Origin: Roseburia sp.
GTDB lineage: Bacteria; Bacillota; Clostridia; Lachnospirales; Lachnospiraceae
Assembly: GCA_022771695.1 (NCBI GenBank)
Contig: JALEKJ010000046.1
Coordinates: 1-64,000 of the forward strand
Direction of reading: 5' to 3'
Length of the DNA stretch: 64,000 nt
Below the pieces are notes generated by a model. It was not told the origin of the DNA. It did not search any database and saw only the letters and a program-made list of their open reading frames with translations. The stretch's first letter is position 1, and every line of letters starts with the position of its first letter. Of this stretch, positions 28,588-38,535 are shown one piece after another. The translations under genes and the position numbers were made by a program.

Positions 28588-29790
28588 ATGGCAAAAAAGA
28601 AAGAAAACATCGAGAACAATTTCGACGGAGATTTGGAAGCAGTAAACAAGGCAGATACACCGGCAACAGACGCTGAGACGAATGCGAATGAGCAGGAGAA
28701 GTTTCAGGAAAAGTTAAAGGAACTTCTTGCAATGGCAAAGAAAAAGAAAAATATGCTGGAGTATCAGGAAATCAGTGATTTTTTTGCGGATATGAATTTG
28801 GATGCAGAGAAGTTCGAGCGCATCTTAGAGTTCTTAGAGGCAAACAGCATTGACGTGCTGCGTATCACAGATGATGACGTCGATGATGAAATGCTTTTAG
28901 AGGTGGAAGAGGAAGAAGAGATTGAGGTTGAGAAGATTGACCTTTCTGTTCCGGATGGTGTTTCCATCGAGGACCCGGTTCGCATGTATTTGAAGGAAAT
29001 CGGAAAGGTGCCGCTGCTATCTGCAGAGGAAGAAATTGAGCTTGCAAAGCGTATGGAGCTTGGCGACCAGGAGGCAAAGAAGCGTCTTGCAGAAGCAAAC
29101 CTGCGTCTGGTGGTAAGTATTGCAAAGAGATATGTGGGACGTGGTATGCTTTTTCTGGATTTGATTCAGGAAGGTAACTTAGGTCTGATTAAAGCGGTAG
29201 AGAAGTTTGATTACCGCAAAGGCTATAAGTTCTCTACTTATGCAACATGGTGGATTCGTCAGGCGATTACAAGAGCGATTGCGGATCAGGCGAGAACGAT
29301 TCGTATTCCGGTGCATATGGTTGAGACAATCAATAAATTAATTCGCGTCAGCAGACAGTTGCTGCAGGAGTTGGGACGTGAGCCGAGTCCGGAAGAAATT
29401 GCTGCAGAGATGAATATGCCGGTAGAACGTGTGCGTGAAATCCTAAAGATTTCCCAGGAGCCGGTTTCTTTAGAGACCCCAATCGGTGAGGAGGAGGACA
29501 GTCATCTCGGTGATTTTATTCAGGATGACAATGTGCCGGTACCTGCAGATGCTGCAGCATTTACTCTGTTGAAAGAACAGTTGGAGGAAGTGCTTGGGAC
29601 ATTGACCGAGCGTGAACAGAAGGTACTGACTCTTCGTTTTGGTTTGGAGGATGGACGTGCAAGAACACTTGAGGAAGTGGGAAAAGAATTCAATGTAACA
29701 CGTGAGCGTATCCGACAGATTGAGGCAAAAGCATTGCGTAAGCTGCGTCATCCAAGCAGAAGCCGCAAGTTAAAGGATTATTTGGAGTAA
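28588..29790 (+). CDS. rpoD: RNA polymerase primary sigma factor
   Basis: [61 protein letters not shown]. Confidence 0.99.
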   Translation: MAKKKENIENNFDGDLEAVNKADTPATDAETNANEQEKFQEKLKELLAMAKKKKNMLEYQEISDFFADMNLDAEKFERILEFLEANSIDVLRITDDDVDDEMLLEVEEEEEIEVEKIDLSVPDGVSIEDPVRMYLKEIGKVPLLSAEEEIELAKRMELGDQEAKKRLAEANLRLVVSIAKRYVGRGMLFLDLIQEGNLGLIKAVEKFDYRKGYKFSTYATWWIRQAITRAIADQARTIRIPVHMVETINKLIRVSRQLLQELGREPSPEEIAAEMNMPVERVREILKISQEPVSLETPIGEEEDSHLGDFIQDDNVPVPADAAAFTLLKEQLEEVLGTLTEREQKVLTLRFGLEDGRARTLEEVGKEFNVTRERIRQIEAKALRKLRHPSRSRKLKDYLE

Positions 29791-29793
29791 TAT

Positions 29794-30504
29794 ATGGTTA
29801 AGATATCAGAGCGCTTATGCCGGGCAGCGTCTCTCATCAGTGACGGAAATAGGTTGGCGGATGTGGGAACCGATCATGGGTATGTGCCGATTTACCTGTT
29901 ACAGCAACAGAGAATTCCGCGCGCGATTGCGATGGATATTAATCGTGGACCGCTTGAGCGGGCAAAGGAACACATCCGGCTGTACCGGTTGGAGGAATAC
30001 ATAGAAACACGGCTCTCGGACGGTGTAAAAGCCTTGAAAGCAGACGAGGCAGATTCGATTTTAATTGCGGGGATGGGCGGCGGACTTGTAATGCACATAT
30101 TGGAGGCAGGGCAGGACGTATGCAGACAGGCGAAAGAGCTTGTTTTACAGCCGCAGTCAGAGCTGGAGCGTGTTCGCAGATTTCTCTGGAGCGAGCACTA
30201 CTGCGTGGATGCCGAGGAGATGGTAAAGGAAGACGGAAAGTATTATCCGATGATGCGTGTGTACTATGATCCGGAAATGGAACAGGGAGAAGAGCCTTCA
30301 GAGTGTGACTTTTGTTATGGAAGACTTTTGTTGAAGCAAAGACACCCGGTGTTAAAGGAATATCTGCAGTGGGAATGCCGGATACAGGAGAATATTTTGG
30401 CAGGACTGCAAAGGGTGCCGTGTACGCAGGAAATTCAGGCAAGGATTTGTGAAGTCGAGCATGTGTTGGAAGTGAATGCAAGAGCGCTTGCATATTATGA
30501 ATAG
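29794..30504 (+). CDS. trmK: tRNA (adenine(22)-N1)-methyltransferase
   Basis: RLADVGTDHGYVPIYLLQQ...ADSILIAGMGGGLVMHILE...LVLQPQSELERVRRFLW. Confidence 0.93.
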   Translation: MVKISERLCRAASLISDGNRLADVGTDHGYVPIYLLQQQRIPRAIAMDINRGPLERAKEHIRLYRLEEYIETRLSDGVKALKADEADSILIAGMGGGLVMHILEAGQDVCRQAKELVLQPQSELERVRRFLWSEHYCVDAEEMVKEDGKYYPMMRVYYDPEMEQGEEPSECDFCYGRLLLKQRHPVLKEYLQWECRIQENILAGLQRVPCTQEIQARICEVEHVLEVNARALAYYE

Positions 30505-30514
30505 GGGGATTTTT

Positions 30515-32200
30515 ATGGGCGATAATAAGATGGTAACGTTGTCGATAGCGGGAGAGGAAAAACAGTATGCATACGGTACGAGTTTTCTTGCTATTGCACA
30601 GGAATATCAGGAAAGGTACAACGACGATATTGTGTTGGTTGTGTATAATAACCGCCTTCGTGAGCTTGGAAAAGTAGCAGAAAAGGACGGCACGCTGGAG
30701 TTTGTCACGACTGCCGATAAGACCGGAAAAAAGACTTATCGCCGAAGTGTCACATTGCTGATGCAGAAGGCCGTACACAATCTCTGGGGAGCTGAGCAGA
30801 TTGCTGTGCGCGTGAAATACTCTATCGGACAGGGATACTATTGTGAACTCTGGAGGAAGAGTGAGGAGGGAGAAGCGCGCATTTCGGTGAACGAGGCAAA
30901 AGTATCCGATTTGAAGCGTGAAATGTACCATCTGGTCATGGCGGATATCGAAATCGAAAAGCGTAGCATGAACACGGATGATGCGATTGCACTGTTTCAT
31001 GGGTTGGGCATGACAGATAAGGAAAAGCTGTTCCGCTATCGCCGCAGCTCCAGAGTGAATATTTATGTACTTGACCACTACAAGGATTATTTCTACGGCT
31101 TTATGGTTCCGTCTACAGGCTATTTGAGATATTACGATGTTACACCGTATGAGGACGGATTTGTGTTGTTGTTCCCGGATGAAAATACAAAAGAAGTGGC
31201 GCCTTTCCATCCGTCCGGAAAGCTGTTCCATACGTTAAAAACCTCCAGAGAATGGGGGAAGATGTTGGAAATTGATACGGTTGGTGCACTCAACGATGCA
31301 ATCGCAGCGGGACGTATGCAGGAGATTGTCCTGACACAGGAAGCGCTGTTTGAGGAACGTATCGGGAAACTTGCAGAAAGTATTGTCACCTCAGGAAATA
31401 AGAAGTTTATTATGATTGCAGGACCATCCTCCTCCGGTAAGACAACTTTCTCGCATCGTTTGTCAATTCAGCTTGCAGCGAGAGGTTTAAAACCGCATCC
31501 GTTCCCGTTGGATGACTATTATATTGATCGCACTTTATGTCCGCGCGATGAGAATGGTGAGCTGGATCTGGAATGTCTGGAGTCTTTGGATGTGGAATTG
31601 TTCAATCATGATATGAATGAGCTGCTCGCGGGAAAACGTGTAAATCTTCCGATTTTTAACTTTAAGACAGGAAAAAGAGAATACAAGGATAAGATTATGC
31701 AGTTAGGACCGGAGGATGTACTTGTCATCGAGGGTATTCACGGTTTGAATGATAAATTATCTTATTCCCTTCCGGTAGAGAGTAAATTCAAAATTTACAT
31801 CAGTGCATTGACGCAGTTGAATATTGACGAGCATAATTGTCTGCCGACTACAGACGGCAGAATGATTCGTCGTATCGTGCGAGATGCCCGTACAAGGGGA
31901 ACTTCTGCAAGAGAGACGATTGCGATGTGGGATTCCGTACGGCGTGGTGAGGAAAAATATATTTTCCCGTTCCAGGAAGGAGCCGATGTGATGTTTAATT
32001 CGGCGCTTATTTATGAACTTGCAGTGCTTAAAATGTATGCGGAGCCGCTGCTTTTTGCAATCGATAAGGATTGTCCGGAATATCTTGAGGCAAAGCGTCT
32101 GCTCAAGTTCTTAGACTACTTCCTGCCGATGCCAAGCGATGGAATCAGCCAGAATTCCATTATCCGTGAATTTATCGGCGGTTCCTGCTTCAATGTGTAA
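30515..32200 (+). CDS. TGS-domain nucleoside (uridine-like) kinase
   Basis: N-terminal TGS/ThrRS-like half and C-terminal kinase MIAGPSSSGKTTFSHRLSIQL; PLDDYYIDR. Confidence 0.92.
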   Translation: MGDNKMVTLSIAGEEKQYAYGTSFLAIAQEYQERYNDDIVLVVYNNRLRELGKVAEKDGTLEFVTTADKTGKKTYRRSVTLLMQKAVHNLWGAEQIAVRVKYSIGQGYYCELWRKSEEGEARISVNEAKVSDLKREMYHLVMADIEIEKRSMNTDDAIALFHGLGMTDKEKLFRYRRSSRVNIYVLDHYKDYFYGFMVPSTGYLRYYDVTPYEDGFVLLFPDENTKEVAPFHPSGKLFHTLKTSREWGKMLEIDTVGALNDAIAAGRMQEIVLTQEALFEERIGKLAESIVTSGNKKFIMIAGPSSSGKTTFSHRLSIQLAARGLKPHPFPLDDYYIDRTLCPRDENGELDLECLESLDVELFNHDMNELLAGKRVNLPIFNFKTGKREYKDKIMQLGPEDVLVIEGIHGLNDKLSYSLPVESKFKIYISALTQLNIDEHNCLPTTDGRMIRRIVRDARTRGTSARETIAMWDSVRRGEEKYIFPFQEGADVMFNSALIYELAVLKMYAEPLLFAIDKDCPEYLEAKRLLKFLDYFLPMPSDGISQNSIIREFIGGSCFNV

Positions 32201-32291
32201 ATCAGATTTGTAAAAGCTGTGCGCTTAGGTGTAACTGGATATAAAAAGTACTTGCTGACAGCATAGATTTCGTGTATATTATTAATTCGTG

Positions 32292-32738
32292 AATAAGTAG
32301 AGCAAATGATCGCGGCCCGATTCCTTCGGTGTACCGAAATGTTTTCGGTGTGCCGAAATGTTTTCGGGGTGAGGAAAGTCCGGGCTTCACAGGGCAGGAT
32401 GCCGGATAACGTCCGGTGGAGGCGACTCCAAGGATAGTGCAACAGAAATATACCGCCACCGCTGTTATAGCGTGTGAAGAATCCGTAAGGATTCTTCGGA
32501 TTTTGGCTGTGCCAAAATCTGGTAAGGGTGGAAGGGCAGTGTAAGAGACTACCGCCTCGTTGGCAACAACGGGGGCATATGTAAACCCCATCCGAAGCAA
32601 GACCGAATCAAAGCGTTTACGTGGCCCGCCAGCTTTAGGTAGGTTGCTTGAGGTGACTGGCAACAGTCATCCTAGATAGATGATCATTCCCCTGTCTTCG
32701 ACAGGGTGACATAACCCGGCTTATCGTTCTGCTTATTT
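32292..32738 (+). ncRNA. rnpB: RNase P RNA (class A-like)
   Basis: gaggaaagtccgggcttcacagggcaggatgccggataac; aggcgactccaaggatagtgcaacagaaata; ggtaagggtggaagggcagtgtaagagactaccg; P1 ends pair (aataagta / gcttatt). Confidence 0.96.
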
Positions 32739-32753
32739 ATGATATTAAGAAAG

Positions 32754-32803
32754 ATGGCAGTCACCGAAATGTCTGAGAAGACAGGGAGGTGGCTGCTTTT
32801 TTA
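32754..32803 (+). terminator. terminator downstream of rnpB
   Basis: ggcagtcacc...ggtggctgc followed by tttttt. Confidence 0.65.
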
Positions 32804-32930
32804 TGTAAGGTTAATTTTGCCGGAAAATGAACCGATATAATGAACAACACTTGAAAAACGGATTTAAAAAAACATTCATGGATGAAGAGTGGGAACAAGG
32901 AATATGCGGAATCCTTGCGGGAGAAATGAG

Positions 32931-33608
32931 ATGATAAATCCGGTTAGTATATTTCAAAACGATGCTATGCAGATGCTTCGGAAACGCAGATCAGAGATAG
33001 AGCAAAGGATGAAGTCGGGGGAAATCCAACCGGCTACAATGATAGGCGGTAATGCATATACGGATATTGAATGGAATAAACTATTGGAGCGTATGGATAC
33101 AACCCTAGAGACAGTAAAAGAGGAACAGAAAGAACGTTTTGCACGAATAGACGCGGAGCAGGCGCAAAAAGCAATCTTAAAAAAGATCGAGGAAGAAAAA
33201 AGCAATGTGCCATATTCATATTTGGCAAAAGACGGATTCATAGAATATAATGGAGTCGTGTTCACTTGCGACGAAGAACATCATGCAATTTGCCTCGGAG
33301 ATATGACGAATGAGGAGGAAGTAATTCGTATTCCATTGACCGAGGGCGGCTGTTTAAAGGTTAATCGAAATAATTTGTCGGAATTGTCGAAGGCAATCAG
33401 TATGTTTTCACCTTCTGATATTCGCAGAATTATGGAAGCAATCGCACGAGATGCAAAATGTGAGCAGATGAAGTTGCAACTAGAGGAAGACAGCGATAGT
33501 GTTGGAGAGAGTGCCGAGGCGAAAATGGATAGCCATGGGGCAGATGTTGTGACGGCAGAACAGGTTTCTTTGCTGCTGAAAGACAGAGAACAGGAAAAAG
33601 ATTTATAA
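32931..33608 (+). CDS. hypothetical protein
   Basis: ORF MINPVSIFQNDAMQMLRKRRSEIEQRMKSG...; no family recognised. Confidence 0.7.
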   Translation: MINPVSIFQNDAMQMLRKRRSEIEQRMKSGEIQPATMIGGNAYTDIEWNKLLERMDTTLETVKEEQKERFARIDAEQAQKAILKKIEEEKSNVPYSYLAKDGFIEYNGVVFTCDEEHHAICLGDMTNEEEVIRIPLTEGGCLKVNRNNLSELSKAISMFSPSDIRRIMEAIARDAKCEQMKLQLEEDSDSVGESAEAKMDSHGADVVTAEQVSLLLKDREQEKDL

Positions 33609-33644
33609 AATTACATGCAAAATAAGATGATAATAGTTCGGGAG

Positions 33645-33682
33645 GCTTTCTATGATAGAAGTAAATCATAGAAAGCTTTTTT
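33645..33682 (+). terminator. Rho-independent terminator
   Basis: gctttctatgat...atcatagaaagc followed by tttttt. Confidence 0.9.
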
Positions 33683-33777
33683 GAGCGCTTGTTACGCAGA
33701 CAAAAATGTTTTGAAAGATACGGTAAAGTGGTGTATGATATCCATATGCGACGTTTTAGAGATGAGAGGGTTAAATC

Positions 33778-35478
33778 ATGGCACCTAGAAATAGGAAAAA
33801 GCGTATTGGAGATATGCTCATTGATGAGCATATGATTACAGAGGAGCAGTTGGCACAGGCATTGCCGATTGCGCAGGAGAGCCAGAAAAAGATAGGAGAG
33901 GTTCTCGTAGAATTGGGGTTTGTTACGGAAGAGGGAATCGCAAATGCGCTGTCCAGACAGTTGGGTATCGATGTCGTGACCTTAAACGGTGCGAAGATTG
34001 ATGAGGATTTGTTAAAGCTTGTGAGTGGTACCTTGTTACGCAAGCACACGATGATTCCTTTTGAGTATGCCAGAGACAATTTGAACGTAGTACATGTGGC
34101 AATGGCGGATCCGATGGATATGACGGCGATTGATGACTTTGCAATCGTATCGAATATGCAGGTGGAGCCGGTTATTGCGACAACGCGCGAGATTATGATG
34201 GCACTTGACAAGTACTACGGAGATTCAGAGACGATGATGGCGGCCGAACGCTATGCCAAGGAACGTGAGATGGCAGAGCAGGCACAGCAGAATCAGGCAG
34301 CGAATGAGGATGTCAACAGTTCTCCGATTGTACAGCTTGTAAAGAGTATCATTGAGCAGGGGGCAAGACAGAGAGCCAGCGATATCCATATTGAAGCGCT
34401 CGAGAAAATCGTGCGTGTCCGCTATCGTATTGACGGTGCGCTGTTTGAACGATTTACCTATGATATTCATCTGTTGCCGGCAATCATTGCGCGTATCAAG
34501 ATTCTGGGCGGTATGGATATTGCAGAGAAGAGAAAACCGCAGGACGGACGTATCACAATGATGATTGACCGGCGTGAGTTTGACATCCGAGTATCGGTGT
34601 TGCCGACGGTTTTTGGCGAAAAGTGCGTGATGCGACTCGCACAGAAGAATAATCTGACGAAAGACAAGTCAGAGCTTGGACTGTCCGAGCAGGATATGGC
34701 AGAGTTTGATGATATCCTTAAGAATCCACATGGCATGATTCTGGTAACAGGACCGACCGGAAGCGGTAAGTCCACGACGCTTTACACTGCGTTGCATGAG
34801 TTAAATAACGAGGAAGTCAACATTATTACGGTAGAGGACCCGGTGGAGGCGAATATTGACGGCGTGAATCAGGTGCAGGTCAATCCGAAGGCAAATCTGA
34901 CTTTCGGAACAGCTCTTCGCTCCATCCTGCGTCAGGACCCGGATATTATCATGATAGGTGAGATTCGAGATGCGGAGACTGCTGAGATTGCGGTACAGGC
35001 ATCGATTACCGGTCATCTGGTGGTGAGCACTCTTCATACGAACAGTGCGGCCGGAACGTTGACTCGTCTGATGGATATGGGCGTGGAGAGTTATTTGCTT
35101 GCCGATTCCATGGTAGGAGTTATTGCACAGCGGCTGGTGCGGCGCTTATGCCCCGCGTGTAAGAAGCAGGTAGAGGCGACCGAAGAGGAAAAGGCGATTT
35201 TAGAGATTACAGGTGATGAACCGGTGCAACTGTACAGACCGTGCGGATGCCCGCAGTGTGGCAATACCGGTTATATTGACCGTATCGGTATCTATGAGAT
35301 TATGCGCATCACGCCGGAAGTAAGAGAGGCAATCTCCCACCGTAAATCTACACAGGAGATTGCACGTGTGGCTCTGGAACAAGGGATGAGTACCTTGCAG
35401 AGCAACGCGCGTAAGCTGGTGCGAGAGGGTATTACGTCAGTGGCAGAGATGATGCGTGCAACCTATGAGAATGAGTAG
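33778..35478 (+). CDS. pilB: type IV pilus extension ATPase PilB (GspE family) with N-terminal MshEN-like domain
   Basis: GPTGSGKSTTLYTALHELNNEEVNIITVEDPVE; LRQDPDIIMIGEIRDAETAEIAVQAS; CPAC...CPQCGNTGY Zn motif; tandem RIGDMLIDEHMITEEQLAQAL / KIGEVLVELGFVTEEGIANALSRQ. Confidence 0.96.
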   Translation: MAPRNRKKRIGDMLIDEHMITEEQLAQALPIAQESQKKIGEVLVELGFVTEEGIANALSRQLGIDVVTLNGAKIDEDLLKLVSGTLLRKHTMIPFEYARDNLNVVHVAMADPMDMTAIDDFAIVSNMQVEPVIATTREIMMALDKYYGDSETMMAAERYAKEREMAEQAQQNQAANEDVNSSPIVQLVKSIIEQGARQRASDIHIEALEKIVRVRYRIDGALFERFTYDIHLLPAIIARIKILGGMDIAEKRKPQDGRITMMIDRREFDIRVSVLPTVFGEKCVMRLAQKNNLTKDKSELGLSEQDMAEFDDILKNPHGMILVTGPTGSGKSTTLYTALHELNNEEVNIITVEDPVEANIDGVNQVQVNPKANLTFGTALRSILRQDPDIIMIGEIRDAETAEIAVQASITGHLVVSTLHTNSAAGTLTRLMDMGVESYLLADSMVGVIAQRLVRRLCPACKKQVEATEEEKAILEITGDEPVQLYRPCGCPQCGNTGYIDRIGIYEIMRITPEVREAISHRKSTQEIARVALEQGMSTLQSNARKLVREGITSVAEMMRATYENE

Positions 35479-35493
35479 ATAAGGAAAAAGCTT

Positions 35494-36564
35494 ATGGAAG
35501 AAGTAATGGAGATTATTGAAATACTGGAAGAGGCACAGTTAAAGGGGGCTTCTGACATTCATCTGGCACCCGGTACACAGGTAATGTTCCGCATTGACGG
35601 GAAACTGGTTCGGATGTCAGACGATATTGTTCCGCCGTACGCGATTGAAAAGATGTTAGAGCCGATGCTAAGCAAAGAGCAGCAGGCGGAGTTAGAGCGT
35701 GCAGGGGAATTGGATTTTGCATATTCGATACCCGGATTTCAGCGACTGCGTGTCAATGTGTTCCGTCAGAGAGGAACCTATGCGATGGCAATCCGAATTC
35801 TTTCCTTTGAGATACCGGACCCCAGAAAACTTGGAATTCCGCAGTCTGTTATCGAGTTGACCAAGAAAAAACGCGGACTTGTGCTTGTGACAGGCGCGAC
35901 CGGAAGTGGTAAGTCTACAACCTTGGCTTCTCTTATCAGTGTGATTGCACAACAATATGAGAAATCCATCATTACATTGGAAGATCCGATTGAGTATCTT
36001 CATCAGCATGGCAAGTCGATGGTGCTGCAAAGAGAGATTGGCTACGATAGCAAGTCCTACGCAAACGCGCTGCGCGCGGCACTTCGTCAGGACCCGGATG
36101 TCATCTTGGTTGGCGAGATGCGTGACCTTGAGACGATATCGACGGCAATTACGGCGGCAGAGACGGGCCATTTGGTGTTTTCGACACTTCATACGAACAG
36201 TGCAACAGCAGCGATTGACCGTATTATTGATGTATTTCCGCCGCACCAGCAACAGCAGATTCGTGTACAGCTAGCGGGTGTGTTAGAGGGAATTGTCGCA
36301 CAACAGCTTCTGCCGAAACAGGATGCAAAGGGGCGTATTGCAGCGTTTGAGGTAATGCTTGCCAACGCGGCAGTATGTAATCTGATTCGCGAAGGAAAAA
36401 ACTATCAGTTGCCGTCTACCATTCAGACTTCCCGCAAGGAGGGGATGCAGACGATGGATGACGCGATTTATGAGTTGTATATGAAGAGTTATATCAATTC
36501 CGATACGGCAGTTTCCTATGCACAGGATCCGACAGAGATGAGACAGAAGGTTCAGTTATTCTAA
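35494..36564 (+). CDS. pilT: type IV pilus retraction ATPase PilT
   Basis: GASDIHLAPGTQVMFRIDG; VTGATGSGKSTTLASLI; ALRQDPDVILVGEMRDLETISTAITAAETGHLVFSTLHT. Confidence 0.97.
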   Translation: MEEVMEIIEILEEAQLKGASDIHLAPGTQVMFRIDGKLVRMSDDIVPPYAIEKMLEPMLSKEQQAELERAGELDFAYSIPGFQRLRVNVFRQRGTYAMAIRILSFEIPDPRKLGIPQSVIELTKKKRGLVLVTGATGSGKSTTLASLISVIAQQYEKSIITLEDPIEYLHQHGKSMVLQREIGYDSKSYANALRAALRQDPDVILVGEMRDLETISTAITAAETGHLVFSTLHTNSATAAIDRIIDVFPPHQQQQIRVQLAGVLEGIVAQQLLPKQDAKGRIAAFEVMLANAAVCNLIREGKNYQLPSTIQTSRKEGMQTMDDAIYELYMKSYINSDTAVSYAQDPTEMRQKVQLF

Positions 36565-36577
36565 GGAGGAAGCCGGC

Positions 36578-37789
36578 GTGGAATTCGTCTATAAAGCAGT
36601 TACCAGAAGTGGAAAAGAGAAAAAAGGAAATATCGACGCGGAGGATGAAACGCGGGCGGTACTGAAATTAAAATCCATGGGGCTTGTGCCCATTGAGATA
36701 AAAAAGGCGACATTCTGGACGAGAGAGATGGATTTCTCTTTTGGTTCAGATATAAAGCCGAGAGATTTGAGCATTTTTTGCAGACAGTTTGTGAGTATGC
36801 TGCAGGCGGGAATTACGATTACCGATTGCCTGAATATGCTGGCACAGCAGACGGAGAATAAGAAGATGGCACGCGCTATCCGTCAGGTACAAAGTGATGT
36901 GGAAAAGGGAGAATCGCTTTCCGGCGCGATGAAAAAACACCCGAAAATTTTTCCGCGCATCATGATTAGTATGGCGACGGCAGGGGAGGCATCCGGTAAG
37001 CTGGAAACCTGCTTTCTTCGCATGTCCGACCATTTTGAAAAGGATGCCAGAATTCGTGGGATGATGAAGAAGGCGGCTGTATATCCGATTATGGTTGCCA
37101 TCGTAGCGGTTATTGTAATTATTATCCTGCTTATAAAGGTTGTTCCTGCGTATATGGAATTATTTGAGGATATGGATGTTACAATGCCGGCAATTACACG
37201 CATGGTCATTGATATCAGCAATTTTTTGCAGTCTTACTGGGCTATCGTGCTACTGGCGGTTGTAGCGATTATTGTTGCAATCAACACCTTCCGACAGACG
37301 GAGCGAGGAGAACACTTCTTCGGAACGATTGCCCGCAATATACCGATATTCGGGAAATTGAATATCAAGACACAGGCATCCATTTTTTCGCGTACGCTTA
37401 GTACGCTGTTGGCATCGGGTATCCCGATGATTGAAGCGTTGGATATTGTCTCAGGAACGATGACGAATGCACTTTACCGGGATGCGCTAAAAGAGGCAAA
37501 AGAGGAAGTGGCAAAGGGTGTGCCGCTTTCGGAACCATTAGAGAACAGCGATCTATTCCCGCCGATGGTGACACATATGGCGCGTATCGGTGAGGAGACC
37601 GGTGAACTTGAGGAGATGTTGAATCGGCTTGCAAACTACTATGACGAGGAAGTCGAGATGACGACGCAGACTGTTATGGCGGCTCTAGAGCCGATGATTA
37701 TTATTGCTATGGCAGTCATAGTGGTCTTTGTGGTTGCCGCTGTTATGGCACCGATGACTGCGATGTATTCCGGCCTGGACAACTTATAA
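36578..37789 (+). CDS. pilC: type IV pilus inner membrane platform PilC
   Basis: FCRQFVSMLQAGITITDCLNML...GVPLSEPLENSDLFPPMVTHMARIGEETGELEEML. Confidence 0.96.
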   Translation: MEFVYKAVTRSGKEKKGNIDAEDETRAVLKLKSMGLVPIEIKKATFWTREMDFSFGSDIKPRDLSIFCRQFVSMLQAGITITDCLNMLAQQTENKKMARAIRQVQSDVEKGESLSGAMKKHPKIFPRIMISMATAGEASGKLETCFLRMSDHFEKDARIRGMMKKAAVYPIMVAIVAVIVIIILLIKVVPAYMELFEDMDVTMPAITRMVIDISNFLQSYWAIVLLAVVAIIVAINTFRQTERGEHFFGTIARNIPIFGKLNIKTQASIFSRTLSTLLASGIPMIEALDIVSGTMTNALYRDALKEAKEEVAKGVPLSEPLENSDLFPPMVTHMARIGEETGELEEMLNRLANYYDEEVEMTTQTVMAALEPMIIIAMAVIVVFVVAAVMAPMTAMYSGLDNL

Positions 37790-37871
37790 TGAATTAAGAC
37801 TGCGCGACGGGAGCAGGTAATCCCATGGCAGTTTTAAGATAAAAATTATATTATTATGGAGGAGAAGAAAC

Positions 37872-38366
37872 ATGTTTAACAGACAAAACAAGAAGGACAG
37901 AAGAAAAGGGAACAATAAGGGATTTTCACTGGTGGAGTTGATTGTAGTAATCGCCATCATGGCAGTATTGGTAGCGGTTCTTGCACCACAGTTTACCAAG
38001 TATATCGACCAGTCCCGCAAGAGTAACGATGCGGCAACCGTATCCGGTATCGTGACAGCGGCACAGGTGGGAATTGCGGACTTAACATATGCGGTTCCGG
38101 AGGACACATACACGATTACTATTGCAGCAGATAAGACAACAGTTACAGGAGCTGATGTTACAAATGGGGCTGCAAATGCAACCAAGTTAGCGGATGCAAT
38201 TAAAGCAGCATGTGGTGATTTGGATGAGCTAAAGATTACTTCTAAGAATTGGAAAGATACTGGTGATAGTGATAAAAATCAAGTAAGAGTGGTGCTTGCA
38301 TATACAAATGGAGCAGTTACAGTATCCTATTCCCCAGACTTTGAATCATATGTTGCCGGAAATTAA
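37872..38366 (+). CDS. major prepilin
   Basis: Class III signal NNKG/FSLVELIVVIAIMAVLVAVLAPQFTKYIDQSRKS; strong RBS ggaggag. Confidence 0.94.
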   Translation: MFNRQNKKDRRKGNNKGFSLVELIVVIAIMAVLVAVLAPQFTKYIDQSRKSNDAATVSGIVTAAQVGIADLTYAVPEDTYTITIAADKTTVTGADVTNGAANATKLADAIKAACGDLDELKITSKNWKDTGDSDKNQVRVVLAYTNGAVTVSYSPDFESYVAGN

Positions 38367-38470
38367 GGCAAGTAGCGAATAATGTACGTTGCAATTTTAT
38401 GGGGACATTTTATGCGCGGGAACCTATTCTGGTGTATCCGCAAACTATAATTATTACATACCACCCTCGC

Positions 38471-38505
38471 AAGCGTTTCCCGTCCTTACCGGCAGGAAAC
38501 GTTTT
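38471..38505 (+). terminator. candidate partial terminator/attenuator or mRNA-stabilising hairpin between pilin and pilD
   Basis: gcgtttcc-cgtccttaccggca-ggaaacgttttg. Confidence 0.45.
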
Positions 38506-38535
38506 GCCGGGTTATCTCACAGAAAGGACTCTCTC

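Noticed and set aside
29939-31231. 430-aa minus-strand ORF
   Set aside because: Antisense across trmK and the nucleoside kinase; low-complexity His/Ser/Leu-rich shadow translation.
33683-33777. c-di-GMP riboswitch upstream of pilB
   Set aside because: No GEMM-I or GEMM-II conserved sequence in the ~95-nt region after the terminator. It looks like an ordinary promoter and 5'UTR.
35692-36252. 186-aa minus-strand ORF inside pilT
   Set aside because: Antisense to a conserved ATPase; no RBS or domain evidence.
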